A stretch of 21,746 nt of DNA from CAUUFM01 sp041844335. Lineage in GTDB: Bacteria; Bacillota; Clostridia; Lachnospirales; Lachnospiraceae. Shown in pieces: positions 8,855 through 17,000 of the stretch. Under the pieces are notes generated by a model that saw only the letters and a list, made by a program, of their open reading frames with translations, made no database searches and was not told the origin of the DNA. Positions within the stretch are counted from its first letter, which is position 1. Each line of letters begins with the position of its first letter. The translations under genes were made by a program, and so were the position numbers. Location: assembly GCA_041844335.1 (NCBI GenBank), contig JBGZAX010000063.1, forward strand, positions 1-21,746. The letters run 5' to 3'.

Positions 8855-9726
8855 TGCCGCTCCCGTATAGGCATTTGACATCCATGATGACAAGACTTAA
8901 CGGCAGCTCGCTTATAGTGGATTGTGGAGAGGCGACACAGGTTGCAATAAAGAAAAAGGGCTGGAGCTTTAAGCCTATTGATATACTTTGCATTACACAT
9001 TTTCATGCAGATCACATCAGCGGGTTGCCGGGTCTGCTTCTTACTATGGGCAATTCGGACAGGACGGAGCCTTTAATTATAATAGGAGGGAAAGGGATAG
9101 GAAATGTGGTCGCTTCATTAAGGGTGATTGCTCCCGACCTTCCGTTTGAGGTAAATATCCTTGAGATAAACGGAAATGAAGATGAATTTCATATAAATGA
9201 TTATAACATTAAGGCTTTCAAGGTCAATCACAATGTGCTTTGCTACGGTTATACGATTACTGTAGACAGGCTGCCGAAGTTTGATGTGGAGAAAGCAAAT
9301 AGGCTTGATTTACCCAAGCATTTTTGGAAAATACTGCAAAGCGGTGAGAACGTGGAATATGAGGGCAGGCTTTATACTCCCGATATGGTAAGCGGAGGTT
9401 CAAGGAGCGGACTTAAGCTTACCTATACCACGGATACAAGACCTACCGAATCTATTGAAGAAAATGCCGAGGGGTCGGATCTTTTAATATGTGAAGGGAT
9501 GTACGGATTTGATGAAGACAGCAGAAAAGCTGCGGCATATAAGCATATGACTATGGAGGAGGCGTGCAATATTGCCAAGAATTCAAATGTCAAGGAATTG
9601 TGGCTTACACATTTCAGTCCCTCGCTTAACAGACCCTTGATTTATGAAAATGATGTAAAGAAAATATTCAGCAATACTCATATCGGAAAGGACGGTATGA
9701 GTACTATTTTACAGTTTAAGGAATAA
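8818..9726 (+). CDS. rnz: Ribonuclease Z (tRNA 3' endonuclease, metallo-beta-lactamase fold)
   Basis: A zinc-dependent endonuclease that trims tRNA 3' trailers, 302 aa. The zinc motif HFHADH is at 61-66 in CITHFHADHISGLPG; later ligands are the His of NHNVLCYGY, the Asp of TTDTRPT and the His of LWLTHFSPS. The early LLGTGGMMP loop also fits. The ATG has AAAGGAG at 5-nt spacing and overlaps the end of rimI by 37 bp. TsaD starts one base after its stop, so the two tRNA-related genes are tightly coupled. Confidence 0.93.
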   Translation: MLEVCLLGTGGMMPLPYRHLTSMMTRLNGSSLIVDCGEATQVAIKKKGWSFKPIDILCITHFHADHISGLPGLLLTMGNSDRTEPLIIIGGKGIGNVVASLRVIAPDLPFEVNILEINGNEDEFHINDYNIKAFKVNHNVLCYGYTITVDRLPKFDVEKANRLDLPKHFWKILQSGENVEYEGRLYTPDMVSGGSRSGLKLTYTTDTRPTESIEENAEGSDLLICEGMYGFDEDSRKAAAYKHMTMEEACNIAKNSNVKELWLTHFSPSLNRPLIYENDVKKIFSNTHIGKDGMSTILQFKE

Positions 9727-9727
9727 T

Positions 9728-10747
9728 ATGGAAAATTTGATTTTGGCAATAGAGTCTTCCTGTGACGAAACGGCAGCCTCTGTTATAAGAAACGGACGCA
9801 TAATTTTATCGAATATCATAAATTCGCAGATAGACATTCATTCAGTATACGGCGGAGTGGTTCCGGAGATAGCGGCAAGAAATCATGTGGAAAACATTGC
9901 GCAGGTGGTGGATTTGGCTTTAAAAAAGGCTGATGTTTCAGTGAACGAATTATCCGCTGTTGCGGTCACCAACGGACCGGGGCTTGTAGGACCGCTGCTG
10001 GTAGGGGTCTCCTATGCAAAAGCATTAAGCATTGCCGCAAAAAAACCTTTAATTGCGGTAAATCACATGCACGGGCATATAAGTGCAAATTATCTTATTG
10101 ACAATGAGGGTGATATTGAAATTAATCCTCCTTTTTTATGTTTGGTGGTGTCGGGAGGACATACCAATATAATAATAGCGGAGGACTATGATAAATATAG
10201 AATTCTTGCAAGGACGAGAGACGATGCGGCAGGAGAGGCGTTTGATAAGATAGCGAGGGCGATAGGCTTAGGCTATCCTGGAGGGCCTAAGATAGATAAA
10301 ATTGCAAGGCTCGGAAATGAGAACGCAATTATTTTTCCAAGGGCAAAGGTCAGCGGCAGCGAATATGATTTCAGCTTCAGCGGATTAAAATCAGCCGTGC
10401 TTAATTATATAAATTCCCGTGAGATGAAAAACGAAGAAATAAACGTACCTGATGTGGCGGCTTCTTTTCAAAAGGCGGCGGTAGATGCATTGAGCCATAA
10501 CTGTATCAGAATTGCTCTGAAGCATAATTTGGGTACCTTTGCACTTGCGGGGGGAGTGGCGGCAAACACCAAGCTTAGAAACACACTTAAGGAGTTGTGC
10601 CTGCAAAACGGTATCAGATTCAAGTGTCCGAGTATGTTGCTTTGCACCGACAATGCGGCGATGATAGGAGCGGCGGCATATCATAAGTTTCTTAAAAAAG
10701 ATTTTGCGGATATGAGCTTAAATGCGGTGCCGAATTTGGAACTTTAG
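9728..10747 (+). CDS. tsaD: tRNA N6-adenosine threonylcarbamoyltransferase
   Basis: Catalytic subunit (Kae1/Gcp family) transferring the threonylcarbamoyl group to A37 of ANN-decoding tRNAs (t6A), working with TsaB and TsaE. It is 339 aa, the normal size. The N-terminus LAIESSCDETAASV, GGVVPEIAARNH, the metal-binding HMHGH (His113 and His117), VSGGHTNI, and near the C-terminus CTDNAAMIGAAAY are all intact. It is the last gene of the EAL/HDOD-rimI-rnz-tsaD cluster. tsaB and tsaE are not in this window. Confidence 0.96.
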   Translation: MENLILAIESSCDETAASVIRNGRIILSNIINSQIDIHSVYGGVVPEIAARNHVENIAQVVDLALKKADVSVNELSAVAVTNGPGLVGPLLVGVSYAKALSIAAKKPLIAVNHMHGHISANYLIDNEGDIEINPPFLCLVVSGGHTNIIIAEDYDKYRILARTRDDAAGEAFDKIARAIGLGYPGGPKIDKIARLGNENAIIFPRAKVSGSEYDFSFSGLKSAVLNYINSREMKNEEINVPDVAASFQKAAVDALSHNCIRIALKHNLGTFALAGGVAANTKLRNTLKELCLQNGIRFKCPSMLLCTDNAAMIGAAAYHKFLKKDFADMSLNAVPNLEL

Positions 10748-10784
10748 AACAGGCTTGAGCATAGTTATGAATTAAAATTAATTC

Positions 10785-10805
10785 GTATTGTTTTTATAAC
10801 AATAC
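10785..10805. other. Inverted repeat after tsaD
   Basis: GTATTGTT (10785-10792) and AACAATAC (10798-10805) are perfect 8-bp arms around TTTAT. No T-tract follows on the + strand, so it is at best a weak terminator. It could also be a protein-binding palindrome upstream of the adhesin promoter region. Confidence 0.45.
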
Positions 10806-10849
10806 CGTGTTCATATTAATTAAATTAAAATTAAATTTGACTTATTTTA

Positions 10850-10926
10850 TTGATTTTTTGTCCGATATATTGTAAGATAGAAAAAATATATTTATAGCAT
10901 TTATCGGTTTATAATTTTATCGGTTT
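10850..10926 (+). promoter_or_regulatory. Putative promoter region of the adhesin gene with two direct repeats
   Basis: Two candidate promoters are visible. The first is TTGATT (10850-10855), 17 bp, TAAGAT (10873-10878). The second is a perfect TATAAT at 10910-10915 without a recognisable -35 box. TTTATCGGTTT occurs twice, at 10900-10910 and 10916-10926, on either side of that TATAAT with a 16-bp period; such an arrangement would suit a regulator-dependent promoter. The whole 289-bp gap 10748-11036 is AT-rich and I see no gene in it. Confidence 0.45.
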
Positions 10927-10952
10927 TAAATTTGCTTAAAATTATTATTGTT

Positions 10953-11001
10953 CGGCTTGAAAGAGCCGTTTTCTCTGTGGTTAGCGTTTGCTAACTTCAA
11001 G
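10953..11001 (+). promoter_or_regulatory. Structured 5' leader of the adhesin mRNA (competing hairpins)
   Basis: Hairpin 1 is CGGCTT-GAAA-GAGCCG (10953-10968), a GNRA-type loop closed by a U-G pair and followed by TTTTCTCT. Hairpin 2 is GTTAGC-GTTT-GCTAAC (10980-10995), perfect. In addition CTTGAA (10956-10961) is complementary to TTCAAG (10996-11001), which would dissolve hairpin 1 while enclosing hairpin 2. The region lies 36-84 nt before the start codon. It does not match a riboswitch consensus I know. Confidence 0.45.
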
Positions 11002-11036
11002 TGATATGTCTGTTTTGTAGAAAGAGAGGTTTTATT

Positions 11037-14000
11037 ATGTGGTACAAGAAAAATAAAAGGATAATCAGCCTTTTTATGGCAATGGTTATGCTGATGGGCG
11101 TACTGGTATCCAATGTACAGCCGTCTTATATCCACGCAGAGGGCAGCAGTGCTGCACAACAACAATCGACTGAACAACAGAGTTCAAATACAGAAGAGAA
11201 GACTGAAGATGAGACAGAAGAGGAGGCTCAGGCTACACAGGAAGATGCCCTGTTGAATCAGTCTGCTCCGCAAAATATGTCAGGTATACAGAATGCTTTA
11301 CCTGTTCAGCAGGGTGATAATAACATTACTCCCTATGTAAATGTAAAGCTTGATAAAATGTATATTGCTGATAAGAACGAAAATATTGTGAACAATCAAT
11401 ATATAGTTCTTAACGGAAATAAGGTTGAACCGCAGCCTAAGGTGGGCAGAAATGACGGTATAAAGGCTGAATATAAATGGGATGTTCCAAGAGAGCATAT
11501 GCCAAAGGTGAAGAGAGGAAGTTATTTTACAATAGAGCTTCCGGATCAGAATGTTTTAAAAGCACAGATCGGCACATATCCTATTATATGCGATAATGAG
11601 AAGATAGGTGAGTTTTACATAGACAACGGTTTTCTTACAGCTACCTTTACCAAAGATCTAAATGATGCCGACAGGCTTAAGAACGGCTATTTCACACTGT
11701 TTTCCATGGTTATTGCAAAAGAGGGAACTGTTGAAATAATAGAAAATCATACTGACAAAAGCTCGTTTACACTTGACATCACCAAAGAAGAGGGTGGCGG
11801 CGGAAACCATCAATATAATCCCGATAAGTTTAAAAAAGATTTTCCTTGGGATTTTAATATAGGAAAGGATGCTTGGCAGGATAAATGGACAAAAATAGAA
11901 AATGAAGTAGGCTTCAGTATTCACATAAACGCCAAAGAGATGTCTAATCTCTATTCAACTCCCAATAAAAAGCAAAATGTGGTAGTCATAGATGAGATGC
12001 CCGAGGGACTTGCTAATGTGAGGAAAATGGAGATTATGGTCCCTATTTATGCTCCCAAGCTTAATAAATACGGATCTATAGAGCATGGAAAAACCAGTAG
12101 CTTAGAGCTGTTTGTTCCCAGAGTCTATCATATGAAATACGATGAGGTGCTGGGCAGCACTAAGTTTTGGACTCATATGAAGACTTCCAGAGAGAAAAGC
12201 TGGGAGGATTTTCAGGCAGAAGTTAGAGACATGGGAAAAACCAATCCTACAGTCGGTATTTGGCAAAATATTGATAAAGCTCCGGCTGAAAAGGGTGACA
12301 AGATGATAATAGCCTTTGGAGATCTTCCGAATCCAGCTATTACATATGGAGATGCTCTTCCGAACTTTGATGCAGAAGTGGATAAATTGATCACAAACGG
12401 AGGCAGGAGGACCATAAATCACGAGATAGCCGATGTGGTTAAAACTCTTAAAGATAAACCTGTTGTGGCGTTTACTGTCGTACTTGTGGTTCCGGTAGAT
12501 GATGTAAATAAGACATCATTTAAAAATGAGGCTATTATGAACTGGGATACATCCAGGTATGAAAAATCGCAAGCCAGCGTAAATATAAAAAATGCACAGG
12601 GCGGTGTGGACTATGAAAACGACACCGTTACCATATCGGTTGAAAAAATCTGGAGAGGTCCTAAAAAGGACAAGGTGATTTTACAGCTGAAAGATGGAGA
12701 TAATGTTTTACAGGAAATCGAATTAAATGAGAGCACCAACTGGCGAGGAATTTTTAATCCGGTTCGTAAATACAGAAATCATTCGATTATACAATACAAG
12801 GTAGTAGAAAAGAATGTTCCTTCCGGCTATGGTGTGAATGTTAGCGGAGATGCGGAGAGCGGACATTTTAAAGTAACGAACTTCCTATCGGAAACCAGAA
12901 TTAAAGTGGTAAAGAAATGGAAGGACAGTCAGGGGGATATTCAGGCACCTGTTGATGAAATCACATTAAAGCTTTTCAGAAAATCAGTAAATGTTGCTAA
13001 AGAGTATTTTAAAGATGTGGTATTGACTAAGGACAAGGGTTGGCAGGAAACTGTTGTGGTTCCGACAAACGATCCTCACTTCGATAAGTATGAATATTCT
13101 TTTGAAGAAGCGGTGATTGACGGATATGACAGCAAAATTAAACGTATTTCTGAGGTGTGGAATAAGGCTCTTGCGAGTCACGAATATGAGTGGGAATACG
13201 AATATGAGGTAACAAATACTGAAGATCCAAAAAATATCAATCTTGAAATTGACAAAAAGTGGGTGGCTTTTGACGGTAAGACACCTATCACCCCGCCTGA
13301 TAATACTGTAGTATCGTTAAAAATTTATAAGATTGTGGCGGGACAAAAAACTTATCTTGAAACGGCAAGATTGGACAAGAGTAACAACTGGCATTTTGTA
13401 AAAACCGGTCTTAAAAAGTTCGAGAAAGGTAAAGCCGTATCCTATAATGTTGAGGAGATTTCAGTAGCGGGATACAGCAATATCAAAAACGAGAGAAAGA
13501 TTACACCTGACGGCGATCATAAGTTTGAGCTTACCAATAAGCTTAACAATATACCGAAGATAAGCATTACGGTAGAAAAGCAGTGGGAGAAGATTAATAA
13601 AAACGGACATGCGGAGGCTTTATCCGAAAAATATAAGAAAAAGCTTTCGGGTGTAGAGGTGGAGCTGCTTAAAGACGGTGTGCCTACCGGTACAAAGAGG
13701 ACACTTGATAATAACAACGGCTATAAGGCTGTGTTCGACAACCTGGATGAGATTAATGCCAACGGAACTAAGATAGTTTATTCAGTAAGAGAGAACAATG
13801 TTCCCGGCGGATTTAAGGTAAAGCAAAATCCTGCGACGGTAAATAATAATAAGGCTGTTATTGTAAACCAAAAGGAAGAAAAGGTTGTTAAGATATCAGT
13901 TGAAAAGAATTGGCAGGATCAAAACGGAAATATTAAGACCGAGGGCTTGCCTGAGAGCATAAATTTACAGGTTATAGGCAAGACATCCAATAATTCCGTT

Positions 14001-17000
14001 GTAGTAAACAGGCAGTTGACAATTTATAAAAACAAAAATTGGAAGGGCAGTCTTGATAATTTGCCTGCGGAGACGGATGATGGAGAGAATATAACCTATT
14101 CTTTACAGGAAAACACCGTTCCCGGATATTTGAATGGCGATATAAGGTTGCAGCAGGACAGCATCGGCAATTACAACTTTACGGTAATTAATAAAGAAGT
14201 GCCTAAGACCGAGATTAAGGTAGAAAAGAAATGGCAGAATGAAAACGGCGGAGCATTGCCGAATGATCATAAACGTTTGAAAGCGGTTCAGAGTATTACA
14301 GTGGAGCTGTTAAAGGACGGAGCAGGAACAGGACTTACGAAGAGCCTGACAAAAGCCAACAACTGGAAGGAGAGCTTTACGGGCTTGGATAAAACCAAGG
14401 CTGACGGGACAGCTATAGTTTATTCGGTGAGAGAAACCACAGTGCCCGAGGGCTTTGCACCGGTTGCGAATCCTGTGAATGCAGTAGGCGGTTCTGTGAC
14501 TCTTATAAATAAATTAAAGCCTAATTTCGTAAACATCACTGTTAAAAAGGTGTGGGCAGGGTCTGACAGCAATAAGCCCGAGGTTACTTTAAAATTGGTG
14601 CAGCAGTTGAACGGCGGAAGCTTCACGGATGTTCCCGGCAAATCAATAAAGCTGCCGCATAACAATTCATGGAATTATACATTTAACGGCTTACCGGCAG
14701 AAGACAGCTTAGGCAATCCTATAAGATATGAGGTAAGAGAGGACAATGTACCTGCGGGATATTCAAGAGCCTATGACCATTCAAGCTATACTGTAATTAA
14801 TACAAAAATAGAAAAAATAAGTATTAATGTAGAGAAGAAATGGTTAACAGATAATGGAAATAAGGAGCTCCCTAAAAATTACAGGCTGATACCCGATCAA
14901 ATCGAGGTGGAGCTGCTTGCAAACGATGCTCCTATGAGCCCTGCAAAAATAATAGTACTTAAAAAGTCCGAAAACTGGAAAGGAAGATTTGAGGGCTTGG
15001 ACAAGACCGATAATCAGGGTAATCCTATAAGATATACCGTAAAGGAAAGAGCTAAACAGCCGAACTTCAACTTGGCGGATATAGCTGTTCCTGATAATAC
15101 AGGCAATGCTGTTATTAAAAATATACAGACTAAGGAAAATACTGTCGTTAAAATAAAGAAGGTATGGCAGGACAAGGACGGACGTAATGTTACGGGTGAT
15201 ACTTCAAACAGGGTTAAGCTTGAAATCTACTATGATGACAACGGAGTTGAGAAGATCGTCAACAACGGTATTGTATTACCGACATCCGACGGCAGGTGGG
15301 AATATACCGAAAGCGGATTGACCAAGTTCGACCAAGAGGGAAAACTGATACAGTATAAGGTTAGAGAAATTGAGGTACCTGAAGGATATGCAAGAAGCGT
15401 AGCGGATGACAATAACTTTAACTTTACAGTGACAAATAAAGAGATACCCAAGACAAATATTGAAGTAGAAAAGAAATGGGTAGATGATAAGGGTGATAAA
15501 TTACCCGGTGACTATAAGCTGATACCCGATTCACTTGAAATAAGACTTTTGGCAAACGATGTTCCGATTCAGTATAAGGGTCAGGATACTGTAAAAATTC
15601 TAAAGAGTAACAACTGGAAATATGAGTTTACAGATCTGTATGAGCTTGATGTGGACGGCAAGCCTATCAAATATTCGGTGCAGGAGATATTATCCGCCGA
15701 CGTTGCAGTCAATTTTGTGGCTGATAACCTCACCGTGGGTGTAACAGGCGGAAAGGCGACACTTGTGAACAAGAAAACGGACGAGAGAGTAAGTGTTGCG
15801 GTAAAGAAGATATGGAAGGACTTAAGTAACAATGACATCACTCAGAACCTGCCTGCTGAAATAGAGCTTAAGCTGATCAGGACAATAAACGGAAGAGATG
15901 AGCTTGTACAGCCTATAAAGCTGCCTTATAACGGAAAATGGGAAACCACTATAACAGGACTTGCGAAGTATGACAGCAGAGGCTTAAGGATAGTTTATAA
16001 GATAGTGGAAGAAAAGGTTCCTAACGGTTATTATGTGGAATACGGTTCTCCGGTAGTCGGAACGAACGATACCTCACTCATCGTTACAAACAGGCAGATG
16101 CCGAAGGTGGAAATAAACGTAGAAAAGAAATGGGTAGATAAAAATAATACCCCGTTAGCAAATGACTATGCGACTATACCTGACAGTATAAGAGTTAAGC
16201 TTTTGGCGAACGGAAATGAGACCGGCAGGATAATAGAGGTTCTTAAGGCGAACAACTGGAAGGGTAAGTTTGATAACCTTGATGAGAAGGACAGCTTAGG
16301 ACGTAAGATTAATTATACGGTAGAGGAAATAATGTCTGCCGAGCTTAATAAATCATTTGTCGTATCGGAAAATAAGATAGATAATTATTCAGCTGTTATT
16401 ACGAATAAGGATACGGATCAAAAGGTTAAGGTAAAAATAAATAAGGTATGGACTGATGAAAATGGCAACAGAATTGATGCACAAATACCTGATGATGTTC
16501 AATTGATTTTTGAAATTTTGAAATATGACGGAAAAGATGCACAGGGATATGATATATACAGTCCGGTAAAACAGAGTATAAAGGTGAGCAAGGCTACAGG
16601 CTGGAGCTATGAATCCGATTTATTACCTAAGCTTGATGCAAAGGGTAAGGAGATAGTTTACTATGTAAGAGAGGTTGAGGTTCCAGCAGGATACAGAGTT
16701 GAGAGCGAGCATAAAATAGATGCCGCAAACAACACCTTTACATTTAAAATTACCAACCAGAGAATACCGAAGACCGGAATAGATATAGAAAAGAAATGGA
16801 TAGACAAGGATAATAATCCTTTGGCTTCCACATATCAGAGAATACCTGAGAAAATAACGGTAAGATTGCTGGCAAACGGACATGAAAAGCAGACGCTTGA
16901 TGTTTTGAAGAAGGACAACTGGAAGGGTGCGTTTACAGATTTACCTATAACGGATATGTATCATAATCCGATAACCTACAAGGTAGAGGAAATCAATGTG

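Noticed and set aside
10953..11001. Possible c-di-GMP riboswitch before the adhesin, as seen for some clostridial surface proteins
   Set aside because: The GAAA loop is suggestive, but the conserved GCAAAGCC-type core and second helix of the GEMM class are not present.
11001..11036. GTG at 11001 as the adhesin start
   Set aside because: It would put 12 extra residues before a good signal peptide, and the AGAGAGG site fits the ATG at 11037.
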